From: Mesostigma viride
Taxonomy: Eukaryota > Streptophyta > Mesostigmatophyceae > Mesostigmatales > Mesostigmataceae
DNA length: 43,500 nt
Reading direction: 5' to 3'
Assembly: GCA_009746045.1 (NCBI GenBank)
Contig: RPFO01000213.1
Coordinates: 11,875,553 to 11,919,052, forward strand
Shown here: in pieces, positions 1 through 31,920 of the stretch
Position numbering within the stretch: the stretch's first letter is position 1
Layout: the number at the start of each line of letters is the position of its first letter
The notes under the pieces: model-generated
What the model saw: only the letters and a program-made list of their open reading frames with translations
What the model was told of the DNA's origin: nothing
Database searches by the model: none
Made by a program: the position numbers and the translations under genes

Positions 1-3000
1 TTGGCGTTGGGGTTGGCGTTGGTGGCAGGCGCCGGGCCCACGTTGGTCGCGGGGGCGTTCTTGCTGGAGGGGCTTCGGCCGGTCGGGGACGCGGACGTGC
101 GGGGGCTGCCTGCGGCGATGGCCTGGGAGACCCAGTGGCTCAGGGGCAGGAACTTTTCTGTTGCAGGGGGGCGGGGCGGGAGGGGGGCGGGGCGGGGGGA
201 AAGCAGGTTGTCATAAGTGAAACAAGCAAGCCAGAAGGTAGGTATGGTCAGTAGGCAGGACTGTGGTTGACCTGTAGCTCAGGGGCAGGAACTTTGTATG
301 TTGCCCGGGGAGGGAGCAGGTGGCAGATTAAACACAGGCAATCTAGCAATCAAGCAGGTAGGTAGGTACGTTTCTAAGAAGGCACGACTACAGGATGCCC
401 GTAACCAATCACGATAGTTATAATAATAATGACGATAGCACAACTACGGGATACCTAGTGGTCCAAGGGCTGAACCTGTCCTGCGTGGGGCAGAGCAGGT
501 GGCGGAAACAGAAAATACAAACAAGCAAGCAAGCAATGCTAGCCAGACGTGGGGGAAGCTTGTCCACTGGGTGGGGGGTGGGGGGGGGAAAGGGGGGGGG
601 AGATTGGGGGGGGGGGAGAACAGGTTTGGCGTAGGCTTTGAAAGCATTGAACCACAAAGAGGAGGCCTGGAATATCGATAGCGTACATACACCATCAGTG
701 CACTCATACCATCGCCCGGTATGATGCTCAGCAAACTTTACATTACCTATACTAGATGAAAAGAATAGGTGCTGAAGCGAAGGTCCATAGGAGTGCCTTC
801 CTACCAGATAAACAAGTTTATTACAATATAAAGTGTGTGCAGGCTTTAGCAGTTGAGCCTAGCCACACCCTCAAAATCATTGTACAAGTAATTGTCAAGT
901 TAGGCCAGTTCACCATGCTGGGGCCCAGCACATGCCCCCTTGGTCCAATCTTGTCCCCAACAGCAGCGAGGGTGGGTGGGTGGGTGGGTGGGTGGGTGGG
1001 TGGGTGGGTGGGTGGGTGGGTGGGTGGGTGGGTGGGTGGGTGGGTGGGTGGGTGGGTGGGTGGGTGGGTGGGTGGGTGGGTGGGTGGGTGGGTGGGTGGG
1101 TGGGTGGGTGGGTGGGTGGGAGCTGCAAAAAGGCCTCCCTACGTTCACCACACCACTCTAAGTACGTGTGAAAATTAACAACAAAGCCCATGCTCTCAAG
1201 GCGCCACGCCCCTCTCAAAAGGGCGAGCACGGTTGACGGTAGGCACTAGTACCGGCGCAACGCCGGTCCTCTCTTACTCTAGTCCTAGGTAACACAAACA
1301 CCTCACATGGTGTAGGTGACGTGCGGTAGAGCTACGCTGGATAGGCGGCAGATCGGCCCCCTTTGAGCCCGCCGCAACATAACTATAAAATGAGCAGATA
1401 GCTCAAAAATTACCTATACTAGATGAAAAGAGGCACTGGATAGCAGACTCTGAAGAGATCGGACCCAAACGTTCGCCTATTCAATTAAAACCATGCATCC
1501 ATTTATACCCTTGGCATCTTCTGAGAAAGAAACGTCATTCATTTATTTAAAATGGTAATTTCCATTTCATATTTAAGCTGGTAATCCGAATCAGAGATAT
1601 CCAAATTATCCTACTTAAGCAATGTCGTTTAGTTTTTGCTCGACACAGAACATGATGGGAACAGCCAAAGCCAAACTCACCCGTCCCGGTCTTGCTGCAG
1701 CTGATGGGCAACTCCTCCGAAAAGAAGAGTTGCAGGTGCCTGCGTTGTGGTTGACGTGATGGGTTGTGGTGTCCAGCAGCCATGAGCAGCAAGGCAATAA
1801 CAATGGCATAGGAGGACCCCCAGGGGCGCACGCCTTCCAACTGCCTCCTCCATTACTCCCATATGCCTGCTCCATGCGATGCTCGTTGGGCAGCCATGGA
1901 GCATGTGCCATGGAGTAGATACTGCATACTCAGTCCACATGCATTCAAGTGTGTTTTCACTATATGGCCACAGAATGCCATGCCCACAGGCCCTCAGACA
2001 TGGAGCATGCCAAGCCGAGAGTAAGAACGACGATGATGCCTATGTCAGCGACTGACTCGATGTATGTCTGGATGAGGAAGAAGAAGAGAGAACTACAGTC
2101 AAGGTTACCCACCACGGGTGCATCCGCGCGGGCGAGTAACTGGTTAGATGGACATTAAGGAATTAAAGGCAAATCAAAAAAAAAGTAACCCACCACTGGT
2201 GCATCTGCGCGGGCGAGTAGGGGCCGTGCACCTCCCCCTTGGGGTCGACATAGTGGTACGTGGTGCCTTCCTGGTGGGGCAGGGTAAGCGAAACCAGCAA
2301 TCCGGTGAAATGTTAACAGATTGACGAGGCAAGTTGAAGGGGTAAGCGGTGCCCTCTTGGTGCAAGTAGCCCACCGAAACAGACGTATGACATGGATGAG
2401 GCGATCAAGTAAGGTAGGTTCTGATGATGGGACAAGCGGTCGTAGAACGAGGCGGCTGCCTAATGGAAACGGCTGACGCAAGCAACATGGGAAAGCATCG
2501 GACATCAGTTCAGACGGACAAGTACTGATGCGCGGTGCCCTGGTGATCGAAGCAAATGATGTGGCAGCCACTTGTCAAAGACAGTGCAGAACTCTCCCGC
2601 CTAGTCCTGCACAAAAACAGGGAACCACTAATTTGAACCTCCCTAAGCCTTGTACAAACTATCAAGACAACATGAATAGCATTCGCCGACCTCGTCCCGC
2701 ACAAACATCCGAAACCACTGACTGAAACAAATTAATATAACAATCGCTGGGGTCATGCCCACCCACCCTGTCCTGCACAAACACACGAACTCCCTTATCA
2801 AACCCTCCTATTCCTTGTGCTAGTATTGAAACAACATAGATAGCAATCGCCCACCTTTTCCTGAACAAACACACGGAACAGTTACCATCCCTTAGTATTA
2901 CACACACCCTATTCCCTGCACCCGTGGCTAGTGTAACAAACAGAGTCCTTAGGTTAGTGTAGTTGAGTGCAGTTACCATCCTTGGCATTTGACACCCCCT

Positions 3001-3631
3001 ATTCCCTGCACCTGTGGCTAGTGTAACAAAGAGCATCCTCAGTTTAGTGCAGTTTAGTATTGTTCAGTAGTTAAGTCTAACATCCATAGGCCCACCTTGC
3101 CCTGAACAAACACACGGAACGAGAGCGCTTTGAACGCCTCCATGGCCGCAGCCTGGCCACTAGCCGCCGCCACCGGAGCAGCCGCCGCAGCAACCCACGC
3201 TGCTGACTCCACAGCCACCCCCGCCGCATCCCTCCTCCCCCCGCCCCTGCCCATCTCCCCCCCCCCCTCGCACCTCCAGTGCCTCTCTCCCCTTGCCCTC
3301 CGGGGGCTGACCCGGCCCCACCCCGGGCCGCCTGACCCCCCTGGCCGCCCCATCCCTGGCCCTTATCCCCCAAAGATATCCGATCCCCATCCAAAGAAGG
3401 GTCCGCCCCCCAGCCGCCCCCACCGCCACCACCATCGTAATCGTCCCGGTTGTCATGTTGCGAACGACTGGCACCACCGCCACGGCTGCCGCTGCCGGTA
3501 CCGCCAACCCCCCAACGCCCGCGGGCCGCCCCCCGGCCCCTGACGGGCCCCCTGGGCGGATCGTGGGGTTGCTGCTGACCGGCATCGGTTGGGTGATGGC
3601 TGTCAAAGCTGGATGTTGTCAGCACGAGCAA
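1..3631 (-). CDS. GYF-domain protein, partial, runs off the left edge
   Basis: The GYF domain is split over two exons. Exon 2270-2194 encodes EGTTYHYVDPKGEVHGPYS followed by PAQMHQW, after a CCACCAG acceptor and before a GTGGGT donor in phase 2. Exon 1739-1681 completes it with HLQLFFSEELPISCS and ends at a GTGAGT donor. The spacing W-x4-FF and the GPYS motif fit the family, which binds proline-rich ligands, often in mRNA regulation. A Gly/Arg-rich stretch at about 3631-3096 is the likely N-terminal part. Its reading frame changes near a C-rich homopolymer at 3256-3267, so that exon is uncertain. A further exon probably lies at 157-1, after a long pyrimidine tract and an AACAG acceptor (KFLPLSHWVSQAIAAG). 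Exons between 1681 and 157 were not found. The GYF call is firm; the gene limits are not. Confidence 0.5.
138..545 (-). repeat. Degenerate copies of an exon acceptor edge
   Basis: The probable exon edge at 138-170 recurs 139 bp away at 277-305, sharing the 19-base core gctcaggggcaggaacttt. The following block, gagcaggtggcag, at 314 recurs at 493 in altered form. The copies lie on the intron side of the acceptor in minus-strand sense. This is one of several exon-boundary echoes in the window. Confidence 0.55.
742..1431. repeat. 23-bp direct repeats flanking a 644-bp segment
   Basis: The sequence attacctatactagatgaaa plus aga occurs at 742-764 and again at 1409-1431. The segment between them holds the (GGGT)n tract and a perfect hairpin, ACCGGCG-CAA-CGCCGGT, at 1251-1267. 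No transposon protein or terminal inverted repeat is visible, so the origin is unknown. Confidence 0.6.
969..1120. repeat. (GGGT)38 microsatellite
   Basis: An uninterrupted run of about 38 GGGT units. The G strand is ideal for stacked G-quadruplexes. It lies inside the probable GYF gene, on the strand opposite to its sense strand. The Gly-Trp-Val-Gly and Pro-Thr-His-Pro reading frames across it are artefacts of the repeat. Confidence 0.95.
2104..2370 (-). repeat. Echoes of both edges of the GYF exon
   Basis: The 3' edge of the GYF exon and its donor (2185-2226 on the plus strand) recur 81 bp further into the downstream intron, at 2104-2138. The shared parts are taacccaccac or its ttacccaccac variant, followed by ggtgcat, then cgcgggcgagta. 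The acceptor edge at 2256-2284 recurs 86 bp upstream at 2342-2370 in more decayed form. In the exon frame the upstream copy reads HQEGTAYPF, against HQEGTTYHY at the real edge. Confidence 0.6.
2594..3120 (-). repeat. Five-step ladder of an exon donor edge
   Basis: The presumed donor edge of the Gly-rich exon (3120-3091 in minus sense: GTTCCGTGTGTTTGTTCAGG, then GCAAG/GTGGGC) recurs in the intron at about 2879, 2790, 2712 and 2625. The first copy keeps 20 identical bases. Steps are about 241, 89, 77 and 87 bp. The large first step contains a separate 91-bp tandem pair (cagttaccatcc at 2879 and 2970). Confidence 0.65.
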
Positions 3632-3705
3632 TGATCAGCACCACGCACGAGAGAAAGGGGGGAAGTGGGAACACACAGATGGGAGCTCTTGCCACGTCAA
3701 TATGT

Positions 3706-3709
3706 ATCC

Positions 3710-3747
<38 letters not shown>
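3706..3747. repeat. (AAT)n microsatellite
   Basis: About 13 uninterrupted AAT/ATA units. The poly-Leu reading frame on the minus strand is not a gene. Confidence 0.9.
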
Positions 3748-3750
<3 letters not shown>

Positions 3751-4254
3751 TAGAATGTATAGTATGTAAGGGTGAACACATAGGCGAATGGTGTCAGGAA
3801 ACATAGACAGACCGTTAACAGCTATACATAGTAACCAATCCAACACAAAAAGCCCCGGTGAACGTGGCGTGACAAGGCCATAGACAAGCACGCCAAAGAA
3901 GTTTGACTATGAGGAATGGGAAATGTTTGAGGCCAACTAGAGTGCAACATGATAGCAGTAACACGGACAGACCAGCAAATGACGTAATTCAGTTTCTGTA
4001 ACTTTACGAGACAAGCAAGGTAACAACAAAAGTATGTTGGTAATATGCCCCTGCAGTTAGTCATTAGCAATGGCTAGTTCCAGTGCGGGTCTTTACTCCT
4101 TTGCTCCTTTGCTCCTCCCTTTCTGCTGCTTGCTTCCTCGGCCCCCCTCCCTGGCAAGCATATTAAGGTATTGCCATAAGCTTGATATTCATGATGGGCA
4201 AGTGGTTGATAAAAGTGAGTATGCCACTAGAGCTTTCTAAATGCTTGTAAGAGG

Positions 4255-4330
4255 TCCTGTACAGCTGGTCAATATACCCCCAACAAACGTGAATTCCTGT
4301 ACAGCTGGTCAATATACCCCCAACAAACGT
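4255..4330. repeat. 36-bp direct repeat, period 40
   Basis: The block beginning tcctgtacagctggtcaata is present at 4255-4290 and, with no mismatch seen, at 4295-4330. Four bases, gaat, separate the copies. Perfect identity implies a recent duplication. Confidence 0.95.
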
Positions 4331-5204
4331 CAAGAAAGGGGAGGCAAAACGGGGCAAACCAACACTTATTGCGAAACGGGGCCTCTTGAGCCACCCATCA
4401 TCTTGGTTTTCCAAAAGGTGGCTCTCACCGGTCAGAAAGGCATACTTATAAGAGGCTCCCCCACATATTCTATTATTAAATGGCAAAAATCCGCCAAATC
4501 ATGGGAATTCTATGCTTTAAGTTTTCCCAGTTGGACGTGCGGTTGCTCAAGGCAGTGGCTTCGCAATTCAATGACACATTTACTGTCTCCCAGATCATTT
4601 CTAAGCTACTAGCACATTGGCAGTAGAATGACAATTTGAACACAACTGTACATCAGGTCAATCGCTCAGTGCTCTGTTTCAAATATTGTAAGAGAGGAAC
4701 AGTGTCCATAAAAATGTCTATCCTTGAGAGTTTCCTCCCATTGAAAGCACCCAGGGATTCGGTAACCCATGACAGTGTGTTGGGTATGATGTGTTGGCTG
4801 TGTGCTTTCACTTCATGATGCGATCGCTGGCGCAGCAGAAACGCAACATGCAAGCAGAAATGCAATCTTTGGGCATCTACAGAAAGATGTGCTTGGTGAT
4901 ATCTCTGCAGGATAAAACACTAAAAAAAGTCATGACGAATAACCTCGAGCGCCCAGCCCTGCTATACAGCCAGGAGATAAAGGGAACACACAGACGATAT
5001 TGTTAATCCATGCACATTGCTGCTATCATGCATGGGAATGGCAGAGCTGTCCAATGCAGGCACTTCTGCGGATCTTCACTTGGGCAGCTCAAGCATAATG
5101 GGCAGGGCTAGGACCAAGAAGTGTGTGTGTGGGGGGGTGGCCTTCGTGACATGCATGGACATATGCATTCGTCATCGCATGTAGTATCTCGGAACTGGGG
5201 GGGC

Positions 5205-5209
5205 TTACA
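5205..5209 (-). terminator. Candidate TGTAA poly(A) signal
   Basis: TGTAA on the minus strand lies 24 nt beyond the predicted stop of the RING/TRAF gene. TGTAA is the usual poly(A) element of chlorophyte algae. The very short implied 3' UTR makes this one uncertain. Confidence 0.3.
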
Positions 5210-5232
5210 CTCTGTCAGCTTTAGGTTTAATG

Positions 5233-8115
5233 CTAATGTGCACAACATGCCTGACAGATACCATGCGCGGAAACTTGCAGGCTTAAATCCCAAACATTCT
5301 GCTCTGGATACAACCTGCAGTTTTCGATATCCACCAATTGGTTGTCGCTGGGACCTCCCTGGCTTGCGCGTGCAGCATCCCCCGGAATCACAGGGTTGCT
5401 GACAGGAACTGACTCCCAGCCATCAAGTGCAGAGGCAGATAATTTGGCCTTGCCTTTGCAGCCGATTTGGCTGCTGCTGAGACCTCCCCCGCCCTTTTCA
5501 AGCTCTGTTACCCTCGCCTTGAGCGCTGCAATCTCTCTGTCGGCCTCCTGCAAACACAGTGCATGCCAGGTATGTAATCAGCCTGAAATTCTCTTAGGTG
5601 CTTGTGAATGGCACCGGCCAGTGGCCATCTACACAGCAGGTGCGGTAACTCGAGCACCCACAAGAGCCAGCGATTTAAATACAAAAATTGCAAGAGAGGG
5701 TTCCCATGGTGGACTGCAGAAAGTGCATGTGTGGTCGATTGGTAAGATGCATTATCCATTGACTGCAAATTGTTCTCAACCACCTAGCTGACAGTTATGA
5801 TTGCTGCACATGTCACACTGCAGACACGACATGGCTGATAATCAGCCAGTTTTGTCCTCAGAACAAAACAGCGGCTTGGCATTTCCTAAGCTTGCCTGGG
5901 CTGTCGCCTCCTGCGCCGCTATCTTGCTGTTTGCCTGCTGAAGCGCGAGTGACAGGGACATGACGTGCTGCACCAGGGAGTTGTCCAGGTGCAACTTCAT
6001 GTCATCCCGAGGGATCTGCAGGCGTCGTAGACACCAAGGTTGGCCAAAGCACCTTCAATAGAATAGTTTAGTAGTACCCCAAGACTCAACAGTTATCATG
6101 TGTGTTCCCGTATGCATAGTTGGGCAGCAGCATAACGGCAGCAAGTACATGAAACAATGGTACTAGGCTCAACTTCAATGGACTGAATATTAATTAATTA
6201 ATAAATTAGAAACATAACTCCGTTGGGAGTACATGTAGCACATATCCCTGAGAAGGGGCATATGGCTTTTAATACATTCTGGGCTACTTCCTGCAAGGGT
6301 GGGAATGTAAGCTACCCTTGAACTGAATATGGGCTCATATATTTCTTTGTGGTGGATGATATATAGGCAAATTTAGATGTTGCAATTTAGGTATTGCAAG
6401 GATAGTTGGACATTATCTTCAGGAATCCTGAAAAAGAGATCAAGTGCCATGCACATTGGTCCGCCTCATGTGGCACTCCCTTTCTGCTGCATGGAGAAGA
6501 GATATAGAAACAGCTCTAGCCACCATGTGGCAAGCACATCAGTGCGCCTACTCTGTTGGGATCCACTGCCTACGCCTCAAATAAGTGGCCGGGCAGGGGG
6601 CACACTACCATGCCTCCTTGATATACTCCATGCAAGCAGAATAATAAGACTGGGCGCGGTGCTGCAGTCTAGGTAAACAATTTATTAGTGACAAGGTCCA
6701 AGTATCTGCGAGTTGGCACTGCCATCTCTGTTGGAGCCGTGTAATATGATGATCTGCGGCACCTCATGCACTGAGTGCACATTTTTCAACCTTCCTAACA
6801 ACGAAGATCTACATTCCTAACACCGAAGAGGTGCATGCCCTCATCGCCACATGCGTGCGTGCCCACCCATGCGCAGGGGCAGGGCAGAGGCAGGGGCAGG
6901 GGAAGTAGGAAAGCACAAGCAGAACGCAGATCAAGCATAACGAAGAGCTGGCGAGCACCACCGAGTGGACACGTAACCAATCGTACATCAATTGGAGGAG
7001 AGAGAAAGAGCTGGTGTGCATGCGTGCATGCATAGGTGAGGGGATGTTGAGGGGTGGATGCGTGGGTGGGTGCACATGCGAAGCTAGAGTAGACGGACAG
7101 GAAAATGGGCGCACGCGCGCACGCACGCACACACGAGACAGTCTCATCTCAAGTCATGTTCAAGGAATCTGTCAAGTTACCTGTTGCTGGCACCCAGGCA
7201 CTGGACAAGCCACCAGGGTGCGGCTGCACTCGGTGTCAATGTGGGTGGTCATGGCATCCCGTCGCACCGTCTGCCCGCAGCCTCCATTGTGCTGGCACGC
7301 CACCTCCACTGCTGGGCAGGTGTCACGCAGATGCGCCTGCTTACAAGCCAAGCAACGACACCAAGGTTCAAGCCAAGGAACCATCAACCCTGGCCACATT
7401 TGTGGGCTAGATTGGTATGGAATGACTGTAGTGTTGACCGGCCTGCAGGACTGTATGTAGGACTCTGCAAGGATGCAATGCCCTGCATCATGGACACTTC
7501 TGCAAAAACGAGGCCTCATTAAGATGCTTTGGCCCGAGTTTAAAAGAGGTAGAAATGACTAATAAAGAGGTAGAAATCAAGAAGTAGAAACTAATTGATA
7601 AAAGAAAACCAAAATCCCCTGCCAGGTGAGCTCTCAGAGATAAAACCCACTTCATGGTCTTGGTACTTGATGCTGGCCTTGCACTGCTTGCACTGGACGA
7701 TCCGATGGAGGCACGATTGCAAGTGATCAGGGAGATCCTGCCGCAGGATCGTTGCCATACAGCCGCCATTGGAGCAACACTCCACAGCCCAGCCACAACT
7801 CGCCACGTGGTTTTGGAGCGTCCGTAGCGAGATAACTGCTTTGCAACCACGTTGTGCATTGTCGCACGTCACCTCAAGTTCGTCCAGCCGGTTCCTTATG
7901 AACCTGTGAGCTTGCTTGATTACGTCGTTTCCCAAAGGCTCTCTGCACGTAGGGCATGTGCTCTTCCAAGATCCCGAAAGCCAGTTTTGCAGGCATTTTC
8001 GGCACGCAAGGTGCTCACAAGGGCCTTCAATGGGGTCCAGCAACAATCCCGCGCAGATAACGCAAATGAGGTCTTCCGGGACAGGATGAGGCTTGATCAC
8101 GCGTGCAGGATCCAT
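5233..8115 (-). CDS. RING finger / TRAF zinc-finger / coiled-coil protein, probable E3 ubiquitin ligase
   Basis: Four exons: 8115-7651, 7336-7181, 6015-5896 and 5547-5233, all in phase 0, giving about 351 residues. Residues ~17-60 form a C3HC4 RING (CVIC, CEHLACRKC, CPTC). TRAF-type zinc fingers follow to about residue 210 (CDNAQRGC, CSNGGC, CQHNGGCGQTV). A coiled coil runs across exons 3 and 4 (HVMSLSLALQQANSKIAAQE, then EADREIAALKARVTELEK). Exon 3 is best closed by a GC donor (CAG/GCAAGC), because no nearby GT site fits and the coiled coil then continues in frame. RING and TRAF fingers place it among ubiquitin ligases and signalling scaffolds. Exons 1 and 2 match the plus-strand neighbour closely; exon 2 is 156 bp in both. 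Unlike that neighbour it has no WD40 exons: the last exon reads to a stop and I found no blades downstream. The exact 3' end is the weakest part. Confidence 0.75.
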
Positions 8116-9432
8116 TAGTGCGGGCAGCTGGGTAAATGGGTCGATCGGATGCAGCTGCGTCTAATAACGCACGTAATTTCTAATGCGGCAGCTGCACGTC
8201 CAGGTTGCAAAGATCTAAAGAAGCGGGCCGTCTACCGGCCAGGCGTTAGTTCGCCAAACCAAAGCGTACGATCAGGTCTTATAGTGCCTTGACATGAGTA
8301 CAGGTACCACTAGATCTAGATATCTGCAGAAAGATGTTGTTCATGATGCATGCGATGATTGAACACCCGTGACTCTTATCGGTCTAGAGTAAGTTACTTA
8401 CGACTACATAATAACAGCATTTAGCTCATGGCCGGGGCGTGACTTGAAAGCTTGAATGCCGAAAAGCCAGTCATATTACTCATGTATTCATATCCGGACA
8501 GCTTACGCAAGCCCTCCCACATCGAATATCAGGAACGTATTACATGGACGACACGTGAATCAGTCAGTTGAGTCCCACGCCAGCCATTCCAGACAGAGAC
8601 TTCAAGAACCCGAGCGCGACATGCATTACGTGAGATAAGCTCACATGAGATAAGCAATTAGAGTGCCTCATGGCTAAAATACATAGTGGATGGTCGATGC
8701 CACTTGCCAGTCAGCCACCTCTCATAGTTCTGACAGTCTGAACTTGATGACTTTCGCCGTTTCGCGCCGGTCTTATGACCTCTTGTGACCCGGCGTGGGA
8801 TCCAAGTACCAAGAGAACTGATTCAACTGAACTGAACTGAACCTCAACTCCTCAAGTCAGTCAAGTGAATGTTAGAACGGCAGAATAATTATCCTTAATA
8901 TTGGTCGTTTATCAGTGGGGTGCCTAGCTCGCTGGAACGTCGGGCCAGGGTCGGGCATACTTTTTCATTCTCGGTATTCTGTCCTACAGTAATCTTGCAC
9001 ATGATATTATTATCAATTATGAGTTGGAACCATGGCAACTCGAATGGGTCGAGAAGAATATGCGACACCAATTGGCGTTTAGGTGGATCAGCGTGCACTA
9101 CTCGTAGTGTTATGCGGGAATAGCGCCCTTAAAATTACGTAACCGTGGGAAGTAATTACTTATTGCTGATACTTATTTACCATTTTACATCTTTGGTTTA
9201 TAATTGGATAATAAATGTACCCACTTACCCGTAACCTTCATAAGCAATGCGCAGATAGGGGAAAATGGATATGGAATGTAAACCTGGCAATGTAAATCTG
9301 TACATTGATCCCGCCGATCTCACCTTATGTGACGCGTATTGAAGCCACAATGCCTCCCTGTTTTTGACATTGATTTGTGCCATAGAGTCGGATTAGGAAA
9401 GGCTCTGTCTGCCATTGCTCATTCTTGAAACC
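8116..9432. promoter_or_regulatory. Divergent promoter region between the RING/TRAF paralogues
   Basis: These 1317 bp separate two head-to-head start codons (ATG at 8115 minus, and at 9433 plus in a good ACCATGG context). It must hold both promoters and both 5' UTRs. A CCAAT box is seen at 9068-9072 and a short AACTG-type repeat near 8823-8842. I see no coding sequence in it and no mirror symmetry beyond the genes themselves. Confidence 0.6.
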
Positions 9433-30450
<21,018 letters not shown>

Positions 30451-31920
30451 TGGAGGACCTGGACGAGGACATGCTGTGCTTGATCTACCTTGCCAAACAC
30501 AAAGGAGAGGCTCCGCGAGATTTGCGAGGCACAGATACTCAAGCACCACAGGTGCTTGCCAAAGGCCAAGTGAGGGGGCAATGAAGTTTTCAGCATCTGG
30601 TCAACGCCGAAATTGATTCCCTTATCCCCCCTCACGTATTTACCCTATTGATTATCATGGGCGAACCTTTCGTTCCTGATGTCATCAGAAATGGCGCTGG
30701 CTGGTCCCGTTGCCCACATCCAGGAGGGATGACAGGGGCCAAGGGCCATCCGTTGGCCTGAACCCGCGCAGCCTGGTCGGCACCCGCCTATAATTGCCGT
30801 GCCACCCCCCAACGCAAGGAAGAGGCGTGGCCAGCCTGTACGCACCTACTGTGGCCAGGTCCAGTGAGATATGCGTAAGGTGGACCATGGTAGGATAGTA
30901 GTAACCCCGTAACTTTTTCAGACTGTCTCAGACTGTGCATCTTGAAACACAGGAAAAGAACGCTTGGGCCGAGGTCGTGCTTGTCAGCAGGCCCGCGCTT
31001 GTTGGGAAACTCAGGGTTCACTGGAAATCTAGCCAGAGACCAGTCCTAGCTAGACAGGTTAGGTTTCGGCTAGTTCTTGCCAGGCTCTCGTAGACTCGCC
31101 AGTGTTTTTGACTTTCCACCTCCAGTGGTACGTGAAGGATTTGTGCTTCCTGACCTCGAGGGGTTAGATAGACATTCCGTCTTCTCCATCTCCACATCAT
31201 TAATTGAGGATTTATGCTCACGTGACGCAGTCTATATTCGTATTAATCAATAAGCAATTCCTGACCTCCTCGTGCTGGGGGGGCAAATTCGATTCTTAGA
31301 GCAGTTGTGTGGCATGCATGCGCGCACGGTACACAGCCATGTGTTACACTAAAATGTAGCTGTGTTACAGATCAGTATGTTTTGTATTAATTGTTATTGA
31401 CAATGAAACTTCTCTCAGCACGCTGAGACATGCACCCATATGTGCGCATGCACATGCAAGCACTGTGCATATTCTGTAACAAATGCACATGCAATTGACT
31501 GTCCAAACACGTGCCTGCGTTCGGAACTTCAAAGGTGCAACACTCAACACAATCGTAAATTTCAACTCACCATAGATTAATGCCGAGCTAGGGCGAAATG
31601 CGTAAGCATGACTAGTGTATGCTGGTAACCATGTACTTCCCAATGTACTGGTCATCCTCCAAAAGATTATTCAAGGGTTTGCTGGCCTCCTGACGCGCAG
31701 AACGACCATGAATTCCAGTGTTATGTATGACCCTAACGTTTTACAGAAGTTGCCTCATAAACCTAAACACAGCATCCACCTTACCTGCAGGTCTTCTCTC
31801 GCCAAATCTCATCCCATTGGCCAGAAAGGCCTAAGACTGCACGGCCCTACCCCCAAACCCCAGGGCTACAGCCCAAAACCACTACCATTATTGCATCCAA
31901 GAGGCACGATGTTACTAACA
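30451..31920. other. Convergent intergenic region
   Basis: This lies between the stop codons of the TRAF7-like gene (plus) and trpE (minus). It should contain both 3' UTRs. No convincing protein-coding or RNA gene is seen. A TGTAA for the plus gene is only found at about 31474, 1 kb after its stop, so its poly(A) site is unclear. Confidence 0.6.
31741..31745 (-). terminator. Candidate TGTAA poly(A) signal of trpE
   Basis: TGTAA on the minus strand about 176 nt beyond the trpE stop codon, a reasonable 3' UTR length for a chlorophyte-type signal. Confidence 0.45.

Larger units (their letters stand above)
3632..5232. other. Interval without a recognisable gene
   Basis: This lies between the 3' end of the minus-strand RING/TRAF gene and the putative 5' part of the GYF gene, both on the minus strand. 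It holds the AAT microsatellite and a 36-bp direct repeat. I find no open frame with recognisable protein sequence. It could contain the promoter and a first exon of the GYF gene. Confidence 0.5.

Noticed and set aside
2155-2571. 138-codon minus-strand frame
   Set aside because: Overlaps the GYF exon in a different frame; the GYF frame matches the domain and has proper splice sites.
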